This document shows, in pieces, positions 7,411 through 17,300 of a DNA stretch of 64,000 nt. This DNA comes from Botrimarina colliarenosi. GTDB taxonomy: Bacteria; Planctomycetota; Planctomycetia; Pirellulales; Lacipirellulaceae. The stretch spans positions 358,353-422,352 of the forward strand of contig NZ_SJPR01000002.1 of the NCBI RefSeq assembly GCF_007859955.1, read 5' to 3'. The notes under the pieces are model-generated. The model had not been told where the DNA came from and did no database searches. It saw only the letters and a list, made by a program, of their open reading frames with translations. The position numbers and the translations under genes were made by a program. The first letter of the stretch is position 1. The number at the start of each line of letters is the position of its first letter.

Positions 7411-9231
7411 CTACTTTGGGGAGCCGAACAGCGAGCCACACATGCTCACCGAGCTGCCGTAGACGTAGCTGTGCTCGCTCTGCTCGTTGATGTCGAGGCG
7501 GTGCGCTTCGGAATGGAGGCTAAGGTGCTCGTTGTTGATGTCGTCGTGGAAGGTGACGCCGTTGAACTCGTTCTTGGGGTTCCCTTGGATGCTGCACGAG
7601 GTGACCCCCGTGATGGCTTGCTGCACAGGCATCTTCATTGGCGGAAGATTCTTCGCGTTGTAGACGCTGCCGACGATCACCGGCCGGTCGGGATCGCCGT
7701 ACTCGAAGGCGACGAGCACCTCGTGGCCGTGCCGCGGCCAGAAGAAGGCGCCCCAGCCGGCGCCCGCCCAGAACTGCGACACCCGCACCCAGCACGACCG
7801 CCCGGTTGGTCCGACCGATCCCGCCGGCGGCTCGCCCTCAGCCGGGGCCTCCGGACGACGGTCCCAGGGGAACCAAACCTTGACCCGGCCATACTTGTCG
7901 TAGAGCTGTGACTTGAGCTTCGTCGGGTCCGCCTCATTCGCGGTTACGTCGGCGACGACCATCGCGGATTGAACGCCGTTCACAACCGGCTTGCCGGAAC
8001 GCCTCGGCGACCGGTAGGGCAAGCCGCTCGGCTGACAGTTGAACTCGTTGCTGTAGTCGAGGGAGGCTTGTTCACGCGAGAAGGCGCCTCCGCCGACCAA
8101 CGCTTGGTGGGCCACCCGGGTGACCAAGAAGTCGGCATCGGCGTTGAAGTGCTCCCCCAGCGTGAAGACGCCACCCGGTGACAGCGCGAGCGCGTTGCTC
8201 TGGGCGTCGATCCGGAGGGCCGCCATCGCCAGCAAATCGCTCTGAAGCGAAGCCTCCGACTTTCCGTCGGGGACGACATTCTTGATCGGGCTCTGTTCAA
8301 ACTCTGCCGGATCGGGGTCTTGCTCCTTCGTCCCGACACTGTCGTAACGAGCCGCGTAGCCGCCCGGGAACTGAAAGATCGGCAGCGCCTTCTTATCGGG
8401 CGGGAAGGCGTGCGTGACTTTCCCAACTTGAATCGTGGCCGGAATGTCGCTCGCCATCGCCGACGCGTCTCGATTGGCGTCGTAAGGCGCTCGCGGGAGT
8501 TGGAAGTGCGGGTCGAGACACTCAACGTGCGACGTCGTGAGCCGTTGCGTCTTGATCCAGCTTTTCACCGCGGGGGTGTTGCAGACTCCCCCTTCCAGCG
8601 TCCGGTACTCGAGCGGCGAAATGTCCGGAATCGCGGGGAGCTTTGTCGAATCGTCGCAGAGAACCAGGGTGTGGCTCCCTTCGGCATGCTTGAAGTAATA
8701 GAAGAGGCCGGCCTCTTCCATCAAGCGACTGACAAAGTTGAGGTCGGACTCGCCGTACTGCACCCGAAAATTGTGCGGCTGCCTGCTGTCCGCATGGAGA
8801 TACGACTTCTCCGGCTTCAGATCGGTCAGCATCGCATCGACGATGTCGTCGATCTTCTTGTCTTGAAAGATCCGGAAGTCATTCCTCATTCTCAGCCGCA
8901 CCAAAGCCGGTTCGAGCACGGCTTCGTAGTACGTGAAATTGTCGTCCTGTCCGGTCTGGCTGAGCGATGTGACGATGCCGTTCCAGACGCGGGTCGATTG
9001 ACCTGGCAAGTCGACGGTAACGGTGACTGACCCGCCGAGCAGCTTGGCGAAGTCGACGTTGTCCGACTCGGCCATGAGCGAGAGCTCGAAGCGAAACGGC
9101 TCCGAAAGGCCCTCGGTTCCCTTGAACGACTTGACCGCCAGCGGCGTCGATAGCGGCGTCGTAACCCGGACGGGCCGACTCTTGGCGCCGACGGCGAAGT
9201 CGTCCGAATCGCTGGCTTCGCTGTCGGCCAT
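7411..9231 (-). CDS. vgrG: T6SS spike protein VgrG/TssI
   Basis: 606 aa. The N-terminal gp27-like part is clear (PLAVKSFKGTEGLSEPFRF; LEPALVRLRMRNDFRIFQD; YGESDLNFVSRLMEEAGLF; HTLVLCDD). The gp5 OB-fold is also clear (GRVKVWFPWDRR; CWVRVSQFWAGAGWGAFF; RHGHEVLVAFEYGDPDRPVIVGSVYN). After the OB-fold only a short stretch remains, and the protein ends with no effector extension and almost no beta-helix. This fits with a separate needle gene immediately downstream. VgrG trimers form the puncturing tip carried on the Hcp tube. It is the first gene of the minus-strand operon and is divergent from the giant pseudo-caspase gene, with 262 nt between the start codons. Confidence 0.93.
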   Translation of the reverse strand: MADSEASDSDDFAVGAKSRPVRVTTPLSTPLAVKSFKGTEGLSEPFRFELSLMAESDNVDFAKLLGGSVTVTVDLPGQSTRVWNGIVTSLSQTGQDDNFTYYEAVLEPALVRLRMRNDFRIFQDKKIDDIVDAMLTDLKPEKSYLHADSRQPHNFRVQYGESDLNFVSRLMEEAGLFYYFKHAEGSHTLVLCDDSTKLPAIPDISPLEYRTLEGGVCNTPAVKSWIKTQRLTTSHVECLDPHFQLPRAPYDANRDASAMASDIPATIQVGKVTHAFPPDKKALPIFQFPGGYAARYDSVGTKEQDPDPAEFEQSPIKNVVPDGKSEASLQSDLLAMAALRIDAQSNALALSPGGVFTLGEHFNADADFLVTRVAHQALVGGGAFSREQASLDYSNEFNCQPSGLPYRSPRRSGKPVVNGVQSAMVVADVTANEADPTKLKSQLYDKYGRVKVWFPWDRRPEAPAEGEPPAGSVGPTGRSCWVRVSQFWAGAGWGAFFWPRHGHEVLVAFEYGDPDRPVIVGSVYNAKNLPPMKMPVQQAITGVTSCSIQGNPKNEFNGVTFHDDINNEHLSLHSEAHRLDINEQSEHSYVYGSSVSMCGSLFGSPK

Positions 9232-9493
9232 GGTGCTTGTGACTGGGGTTTACAGGGGTGGACTCCCTGTTCGTGTCGGCAGTCGCTTGGCGGCAGCTGT
9301 CGCCGAACGGCCCATCCGGAAAGGAAAGCTACGAAAGCCGCGCCGAACAGGCGGACCCTGCGGCGTGGACCGACGGTAGCGATTGCCGGGGCGGGGCCGC
9401 GTGTCGCTTTTTCGCGACACCGCTGAGAGGAAGCTAGGTTTTGGCGGCGCATCGGCGCCCAACCGCGTGCTCTCACTCCCCGAAAGCCCTCGC

Positions 9494-12400
9494 ATGTCGC
9501 GACAGAACGAACCGGTTCCGACGGCGCCGCATCGCGCGGCAGGAGGCCGCTGCGCCGCTATTGAACGGGCGATCCGACGGCGTCGCATCCGGACTCTCTT
9601 GGGGGGACTGGGGGCCGCTGTCCTGCTGCTTGCCGTCGTTTGGATGGCGGCCCTTTTGCGCCCCGCCCGAGGCGTGGCGTTGGTCACCGTCGGCGCCGAC
9701 TACGCGACGAACCTCACGGTTCGGCACAATGCGTCGGGCTGGGGCTCGTTGCAGCGGCTCTGCCAATTACTGAGCGAGACACCCTCATCGACCCTGACTC
9801 GTCCTGTCGAATCGCCCCTCGCTGCCGAGCACGCCTTCTCCTGGAAGGACGCGGTCTCCGAACTCAACGGCACGGCGGCGATCCTGGTCGTTTCCCTCCA
9901 CGGCGGCGCGGACTCCGAGGGACCTTTCCTCCTCCGAACCGACTGCACGCCTGCGGCTGGCAAATCGGCCCGCCTCGACGTCGCGACGCTCCTTGAAGAG
10001 CTCCGCAAGTTGCCCGAGACGCAATCCAAGATCGTCTTTTTTGAGGCGACGGCCACGACCGGCGAATGGCGCTATGGCGAGTCTGAGAATCGTTTCGTCG
10101 AAGGACTCCGGAAGCTAGAGAACGAGATCGCCGCGATTCCCGGGCTGGTTGTCGTCTCGGCATCCGACTCGGGTCAGATCGCTTACAACGCCGTGGACGG
10201 GCGCCGGACAATCTTCCTCGAAGCCCTCGCCAGCGGCCTGGGTGGCGCCGCCACGGACACCAACAACGATGGCCGAATCGACGGAGCTGAACTCGCGAGC
10301 CACCTCAGCCAAGAGGTGTCCCAACAAGCCGCCCGGGTATGGGGCGCCGAGCAGACGCCGGTGATCTTGCCCCAAGGCGAAAGAGGGCTCGAGCGAGCGG
10401 CGCAGATCGAGGTCGCCTACGCCACGCCGGCGACGGCCGCCAGTCCGGACCAACCTCGGCCTCTACCGCGTGATGAAATCGGAGCGATGTGGAAGGAAGC
10501 CTCGGCGCTCGCCTCGGCGCTCTCCCACCCCGAATCCGAAGCGACCCTCCTCTGGTGTTGCTTCCGTCGCCTGCTGATCCGGCACGAACAACTCCTCGCC
10601 GCCGGCGCCGAGACGCGGGCGACCGCCTCCCTGTTGCAAGACCTGCAGTCACAGCTACGCCGCCAAGCCCTCGCGACCCAAGTCGCCGACGACCCGATTG
10701 AACCGTCCCGCGTCGCGCCCGACACCGCTGCGGCCGACCTCGAGGACGCGGCGTTCGCAGCGCTCTGGTCGGCGCATCCCGACTCGCTTCCCACGGCCAT
10801 CACCAAAGCGATGGCGACGGTCCCAGAAAACCAACGACCTCGCTGGCGTCGTCGCTTCTTCGACCGCGCGATCGCCCGAGTGCTCGACGACTCCAGCGGC
10901 CAGATCGCCAAGGGGAGTGAGCTGATCACGGCCCTGCGAGACCCCCTGCGACCCCTACCGAGCGACGCCCACCTCGTCACGATTCTCGCGTCGCGCTGGG
11001 CTGGCGATGCCGGACTGGCGCCGATGAGCGACGCGATTCGACTCGCCATCACGACCCGTCGTTTATCGGAGTCGACCCTCCTGGGCGACGAAGCCTACGA
11101 CTCGTCGCTCACACCGCAGGCCCTCGCTTGGCTCGGCGACCGGCTGCTCACCGCCGACGCCGAGCGGCTCCGAGGAGAGGACCTGCTGTTGATCGGACAG
11201 GATCACCGGAGCGACGCGGTCGCTCACTTAACCGAAGCCAAGCGGCAGTACACCCGACTCCAAGACGAGGCGGCCGCCTTGCGACGCGGTTTGACGGCGC
11301 GTGACACCGCTCTTGATCTTGCCCCCTTTTACGCCGATGTGATCGCCTCGATCGGGCCGGTCTCTGCGAAGTCGGACAAGGCTCTCGACTCGCTGACCGA
11401 ATCGGTAGAAGCGGTCCTCAATACGGCGCATCGACTCTCCGATCTGCTGCTCCCTGCTCTCGAAGTTCAGCAAGCTCCTGGGGAGCTTCCGCAGACGATT
11501 GACCGGGCTGCACAGAAGGTTGAACAAGCCGTCGCGATGATGCAGGCTCGGTTCGGCCAATGGCGTGCCCGGCTAATGGACTTGTCCGACCCCGACGCCC
11601 GGCGACAGCGTTCGTTCGCCCTGTTAACGCCCGACTTGCCGGTTGGCGAGCGTTTGCGGCTGCTGTCGGCCCCCGCAGCGGTCTTGTCGTCGGCCCGCGA
11701 GATGGCGTCGGCTAATCGGCAAGAAAGCGCCCTCGACGCCAACCGACGACGCGGGCGGCTTGCCGTCGCCCTAGTTGGTAAGCGGCTGCTCGAGAAGTAC
11801 ACCGCCGAACCGGCCGCCTATGAGCGCGCGGTCGCCACGGTACGGTCGACCGACGCCGACGGGGTGGTTGCGGACTGCGCCTTGGCCTATTGGAAATGCT
11901 TGGACGCGTCGAAACAAGTTCTGCGTAAGGCCGCCGCAAGCGGCTTTCCTGACGAGCCGAGGTCACCTCTTATCGAGGCAGCCGACGCCCTCCGTCGGCT
12001 TGCGACGGGCGACTCGACAACGACGTTTCCGACGCCACTCGACCGGGTCCAAGACTGCCTGCGTTATGACCTCTGCCGCTGGCGGGCGAAGCGATCTATC
12101 CGGAGTTACTGGTCCGACTGCCAGCCGGGAGCGCAACCCCGCTTCCAAGAGGTGGCCAATGCTTACCTCGACGAAGCGGAACGGCTCGTGCCAGGACGTG
12201 ACGCGGTCCGTCGTCTGCGTTCTCTCGCTTCGTCGCCAAGCACCCTCAAGCTTTTGGCGCCCGCGATGGTCCCGATCGTATCGGGCGTGTCACCCGAGAC
12301 CTCGGTTGCATTCACTGGCCAACCGACGGCCTTGGGAATCGCGGGTGGTGGCGTCGCAGCGGTGTCCGTCGCATCGCTTAGCGACCTGACGACCGTGGGA

Positions 12401-14353
12401 CTCGCCGCCGGCGATCGGCTTGCCGCGACACTCTCGACAAAGCCCAACCCAACGGGCCCGGCCATCGCGTTCCTCGCCGGCCGAGACGCCCCCGCGGGGG
12501 ATCGTGCGCTCCAAATGGAAGCTTGGTTCCGGGGGGGCCGTTTCCCGGCAGCCGTCACGCTGCAGAACTACAAGACGCCGAGCGTCGCCGCCGAAGAAGC
12601 GCCACGCCCCTGGGGAGCGGGCGTCGCGATCATCGATCAGCGAGACGACAGCCAACCGTTCTCACCGGGCGCCATCGCACTGGTCGTCGATGCGTCTGGC
12701 AGTATGGGCCCGGGGGACGACCGCAACTCTAAGTACCGCCAGGCAATCTCGACGGTCCAAACCTTACTCAGCGACGCGCCGGCCGGCCTGCAGGTGAGCG
12801 TCTGGGTCTTCGGCCAAGCGGTCGGCGCCCAGAAGACGACCGATCAACCCGAAGCGACGATCCAACAGGTGCTGGCGCCGGTGCGTTGGAACCCCGCTGA
12901 CCCGAACCAGCTCAGTCGCCTCATCGATCGGCTCAGTCCCCCGCAGGTCGAACCCTGGAACGAGTCGCCGCTTACCCGTGCCGTGCTGCTCGCCAGCCGT
13001 GACGTCCGAGGCGCAGCGGGTTACAAGGCGGTGATTGCGATCACCGATGGCGTTGACAATCGCTTTGAACGCGACGCCTTCGCCAATCCGGGCGGCAAGC
13101 CGATCGGCGACGTTGTCGGGGCCGAGTTGTCCGGGTCGGGAGTCGCCCTTCATTTGATCGGCTACCGCGTCGCCGGCGCCGAGCAAGCCGTGGTTAAGCG
13201 GCAGTTCGCGTTCCTTAGTCGGCTGACGCCGGTCGGGCATTGGTGGCAGGCCGACGAGACGGCAAGCCTAGAACGCGCGTTGCGATCGGCCCTCCGTTCT
13301 AACCTCGTTGCGTCAAACGAAGGGGGCTCGGCCCCGCTCGTCACCGTGACGCCCGCGGGCCGTCCACTCGCCTGGTCGGGGACACCGCTCCCCAACGGTT
13401 TGTACGACCTGCCGACAACGACACCCGCCGCAGCGGGTCAGCAAGCCTTACTCGACGGGGGCGATCTGCTCTTGCTGCGGGCTCGTGAGACCGCGCTAGG
13501 GGTCCAGTTCTCGCCGGTTTGCTACTCGAAAACCAACCATCCGACGCGGCCCGCGATTGAAACCGCCGGCTGGCGAACGGCCCTACTGAGCGACCGGCAG
13601 TTGCCAAACGGCGATCGCTGCTCGCTCATAACCGTCGAAAGACAGATGTCTTCCGACGAGGATCTCCCCACGCCGCTCCGCGTCGCGCGTCCCGCCGAAC
13701 TTTGGATCGAACGTGCCAACCGCGCCGCACCGTCGATCACGTGGCGTCGCGTCGACGGGTATCCGGCTCCGTGCTGGGAGGTGATCGGCCGTGGAGAACA
13801 AGAGTCGAACGGCGACCTTGTCGTGTGGTGGAATGACACGCCCTCCCCCTCGACAGGCGTACTAAGACCCAATGGAGCTCTCAACGGGCTCGCCGCGTTG
13901 ATCGGGCAGGAAGTCAACGTTGACGGCACGACGGCGACGATCCGCCAGATCGCTCTGCAACCTCGTCGCGTTCCCAATGCGAAGGGGGCGATTACCGAGC
14001 AGAATTGCCTCGTTATTGAAATGGAAAGTCCTGAACGGGTCACGATTGGCCTGCGGGGTTACACCCCCGCTGGGGAGCGCCAAGAGTGGTACGACGAAGT
14101 CGGCGTCTCGGTCGCCACTTTCTGGCCGTTGACCGCCGAGGCCTTGTCGGGCGCAGTAACCGGGCTCAACGTCACATCGATAGCCTCGGCGAAGCTCCGC
14201 GCCGAAGCGGCAGGGCGGATCGCCCGCTTCGACCGGCTCCCCCCTCCGTCGTCGAGTGACCAGCGTCCGACGCCCGCCGTCGGCTGGTTTGATCCTGTTG
14301 AAGCCAGCTTGCCGCAACACGACGCCCGGCGCACCACTCGGAGTTCGCGATGA
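9494..14353 (+). CDS. Giant membrane-anchored pseudo-caspase / vWA protein
   Basis: 1619 aa from the ATG at 9494; an upstream in-frame start (9383) would add 37 residues of poor character. A membrane helix lies at about 33-55 (LLGGLGAAVLLLAVVWMAALL). Residues about 58-292 have the layout of a C14 caspase-like fold: ILVVSLHGGAD supplies the histidine position (H136), but the DACHSG segment reads FFEATATTG, with Thr186 where the nucleophile Cys should be. An EF-hand-like loop (DTNNDGRIDGAE, 255-266) sits at the usual place near the domain end. A long helical middle follows. A vWA domain at about 1058-1260 has an intact MIDAS: D1066, S1068, S1070, T1161 and D1185. The C-terminal 350 residues are beta-rich. 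The next gene starts within its stop (ATGA). It lies beside vgrG; its role is unknown, perhaps a Ca/Mg-dependent scaffold. Confidence 0.7.
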   Translation: MSRQNEPVPTAPHRAAGGRCAAIERAIRRRRIRTLLGGLGAAVLLLAVVWMAALLRPARGVALVTVGADYATNLTVRHNASGWGSLQRLCQLLSETPSSTLTRPVESPLAAEHAFSWKDAVSELNGTAAILVVSLHGGADSEGPFLLRTDCTPAAGKSARLDVATLLEELRKLPETQSKIVFFEATATTGEWRYGESENRFVEGLRKLENEIAAIPGLVVVSASDSGQIAYNAVDGRRTIFLEALASGLGGAATDTNNDGRIDGAELASHLSQEVSQQAARVWGAEQTPVILPQGERGLERAAQIEVAYATPATAASPDQPRPLPRDEIGAMWKEASALASALSHPESEATLLWCCFRRLLIRHEQLLAAGAETRATASLLQDLQSQLRRQALATQVADDPIEPSRVAPDTAAADLEDAAFAALWSAHPDSLPTAITKAMATVPENQRPRWRRRFFDRAIARVLDDSSGQIAKGSELITALRDPLRPLPSDAHLVTILASRWAGDAGLAPMSDAIRLAITTRRLSESTLLGDEAYDSSLTPQALAWLGDRLLTADAERLRGEDLLLIGQDHRSDAVAHLTEAKRQYTRLQDEAAALRRGLTARDTALDLAPFYADVIASIGPVSAKSDKALDSLTESVEAVLNTAHRLSDLLLPALEVQQAPGELPQTIDRAAQKVEQAVAMMQARFGQWRARLMDLSDPDARRQRSFALLTPDLPVGERLRLLSAPAAVLSSAREMASANRQESALDANRRRGRLAVALVGKRLLEKYTAEPAAYERAVATVRSTDADGVVADCALAYWKCLDASKQVLRKAAASGFPDEPRSPLIEAADALRRLATGDSTTTFPTPLDRVQDCLRYDLCRWRAKRSIRSYWSDCQPGAQPRFQEVANAYLDEAERLVPGRDAVRRLRSLASSPSTLKLLAPAMVPIVSGVSPETSVAFTGQPTALGIAGGGVAAVSVASLSDLTTVGLAAGDRLAATLSTKPNPTGPAIAFLAGRDAPAGDRALQMEAWFRGGRFPAAVTLQNYKTPSVAAEEAPRPWGAGVAIIDQRDDSQPFSPGAIALVVDASGSMGPGDDRNSKYRQAISTVQTLLSDAPAGLQVSVWVFGQAVGAQKTTDQPEATIQQVLAPVRWNPADPNQLSRLIDRLSPPQVEPWNESPLTRAVLLASRDVRGAAGYKAVIAITDGVDNRFERDAFANPGGKPIGDVVGAELSGSGVALHLIGYRVAGAEQAVVKRQFAFLSRLTPVGHWWQADETASLERALRSALRSNLVASNEGGSAPLVTVTPAGRPLAWSGTPLPNGLYDLPTTTPAAAGQQALLDGGDLLLLRARETALGVQFSPVCYSKTNHPTRPAIETAGWRTALLSDRQLPNGDRCSLITVERQMSSDEDLPTPLRVARPAELWIERANRAAPSITWRRVDGYPAPCWEVIGRGEQESNGDLVVWWNDTPSPSTGVLRPNGALNGLAALIGQEVNVDGTTATIRQIALQPRRVPNAKGAITEQNCLVIEMESPERVTIGLRGYTPAGERQEWYDEVGVSVATFWPLTAEALSGAVTGLNVTSIASAKLRAEAAGRIARFDRLPPPSSSDQRPTPAVGWFDPVEASLPQHDARRTTRSSR

Positions 14354-17300
14354 ATCGGTCGGTTGACTGGCGAACCGTCTCGCGCCGCGCGATCGCCCCG
14401 GCGATCGCCGCGCTGAGCCTCGTCGGCGTTATCGCTGCGGTCGCCTCTTGGGTCCGACCGGTCCCCACGAGGGCCTTCGTCTCTTGCTGGACTGAGCATG
14501 GCGCCTCGCCCTTGTTGATTGGCCACCTCGCGGCGGCCAACGACCGCGCCGCCTTCCGTAGTATGACGGGATTCGCGTTCGAAGATGTCTCTCTGCGGTC
14601 CGCGACGGCCTCGACCTTGGAGCAAGCACAGCCATTCCAAGCCGCGAGGCCTCGTATCGTCTACATCCAAGCCGCCGTGACCCGGGGCCCCGACGGCGCG
14701 GCTGTCCTCATCACCGACCAGTTTGACCACCTCACCGGCGCGGGAGGCGCGTCGCTCGATCAGTTGCTGGATCGCCTCGACGCCGAAGCAATCCCCACCC
14801 TACTCGTCCTCGATCTATCCTGGCGGCTCCAGGATGGCCAAGCGGGGCTGATTCCCTGTGGCGTTGACGGGCTCGTCCACGATCGACTCCGTAAGCGGCC
14901 GCTAGCGAACGTCCTGACACTCGTCAGTTGTTCAACGGGCGAGACACCGACGAACCTCTCCTGCGTTGGTCGCAGCACTTTCGGTTACTTCTTTCAGAAC
15001 GGGCTCGCGGGCGCCGCCGACGGGTTTGGCGGCGGCGTCAACGACGGCCGAATCACCGCCCGCGAGGTCAGCGAGTACGCCGCCCACCGGGTGGCCTCCT
15101 GGACGCGCACGCGTGAAGCCACGCAGCAGACTCCGGTCCTCTACGGCGGGGCGGACGATTTCCTGCTCGCCGGGCATCAATGCCCCACACTCGAAGTCTT
15201 AGAGACGCCAACACCGCCAGAGATCCCCGAATGGTTGCTCGAAGCTTGGAGACAGCGACAGCGTTGGGCGGAAGGCCCGGAGCAAGTTAACGTCCCGCGT
15301 CTGGTCAAACGCTATGAAGCGGCCCTACTCCTCGCCGAGCAGCGTTGGCGAGAAGGTGTCGAGGGGGATCAGATACTCGAGCAGTTCACGGCCGACACCC
15401 GGCCAATCGTCGGAGAGATCCGCAGCGCTCAAGAATCGCTGCCGAAGGCGCCAAGCCTCTTCCTGGCGACGGTAGCGCCGGCCGAGGCGCCTCTCGAACT
15501 GGCGTGGCAGACGCGTTTCGCGTCGACTGACCCCGCCGCTTCTGCGGCGTTTGCCAAAGCGGTTGGCGACGCGGCCTACGAAGCCCTTGCGCAGTCGGGC
15601 GTCGCCGCGGTCGCCGACGCGGGAGCTTCAATGCCAGCGGCCCTGACGGCAGTCGCAGACGAACTAGCACGCCGCTCGGCAACGCCCCGCTATGTCGAAG
15701 ACGCCGCGGTTAGGAAACTGGCCAAGGTCAGCAAAGAACGCTCGGACGCGTCCCCCGCGGTGCTCGGGGCCTTTTTCAGGACCATGCGACTCCGTGTCGA
15801 GACGCTTGCCAACTCCGAGGCGGTAGATCAGCTCTCACCGTGGACCGTCGCGGGTGACAACGCTTATCGCACAGCCTGGGCCGCATTGCTGTCCCCCGGC
15901 TACGCCACGGTCGACGACGCCATGCGTTACAACGCCGAGGCCGACACCGCCTACCGCCGCGCGCTGACGCATCAGCAAGTCAGGCGCCGGGCCGAAGCCG
16001 CCGTTCGGCACGCCCAGTCGACGCTTCCTTTGCTGGGCCCCATGATCCGGCTCTCGACCGACAAGCTGGCGCTATGGCGGCGAGGTGTCGCCACGACCGT
16101 TGAACTCGCCGCCGCCATCAACCCCGTTGCATCAGCGGAGTTGTCACTTGGTAACGGGGGCGTCTCGATCGACCGATCGTCGGTGGAAATGCTAACGATT
16201 CGGCTCGAAGAACTTCTCAGAAACTTAACAACTCCCTTCACGGGCGGCGCCGTCGCCGAGACCGCAAAACAGGTGCAATCGGGCGACCACAAGTCAAGAG
16301 CGTTGGCTGAAGCAATGCTGCTGACACCCCTTCTTTCGGCCGAAGACCGCGCTTGCCTGCTTGGAGCGATCCCCTCCCGCTCGGCAACCGATACCGCCGA
16401 ATTGCTAGCCTTCGATCGGGAAAGCCGGGGAACGACTGCGGTTTCGGGTATGCCGCTACCGAGTATCGACACCACGCTGCAAGAAGAGGCCGTTACCGAA
16501 GTCGCCCTGACGCAAGGGGTCCTCCGACTACTCGGCTGTGGATGGACAACGGTCAATTCGAAAGGCGAAGAGCCCGGCTTTATTCGCCTGGCAAGTCTGC
16601 GGGCGTCCCTGACCGCCGCCTATAACCAAGACTTCCGGGCGCGCCCGCTCGTCGAGAAGACGTCGGCGTGCCGGGTGCTCCGTTGCCACCCGTTCCGGAG
16701 CCTTCTGGACAAGCCAGGCGCCTCGCCAACGCTGCTATTAGCCGGTCAACGAGAGCAGAATTGGGCGAGCCTCAGCGCGAAGCGACTCGCCGACGAGGCC
16801 GCGGACCTTGGCGGCGACGGATTCCTCGCTGACGCGGCGCGCCGGCTCGATCCGGAGGCGACTCCTCCGCCCGCCAGGATCACCGTCACCGACGCGGGCG
16901 ACTCCGAATCGCTGACGCTCGACAGCCTGTCTCGTCAGCAACCCGAAGCGCTGTTCCAGTTGGGCGTCAAGCATGCTAACGCGAACGCGGTCGAGGTTGC
17001 GGTTCTGCAGCCCGCGGCGTGCCTAGCGATTGAAACCGAGCAGGCCGCGACCGATGGAGGAAGTGAGGTGACGCTGCGGCTTCGCCTCCATCCTTCCTGC
17101 ACGGTGTCGCAGCAGCTCGCCACCCAGGGAGTGTTGCTGAGCGTCCGCTGCGGCGACTCGGTCATGCTCAAGCGGATCGCAACGCCGGCGATCGCGGACG
17201 TTCCTCCGGTCGAGCTCTTTGTTGAGATCGGCGGCCAACGGCTCCCATGGGCGACGCGGATCGATCTCCCCGCCTTGCCGAAGCCGTCGACGATGCGATT

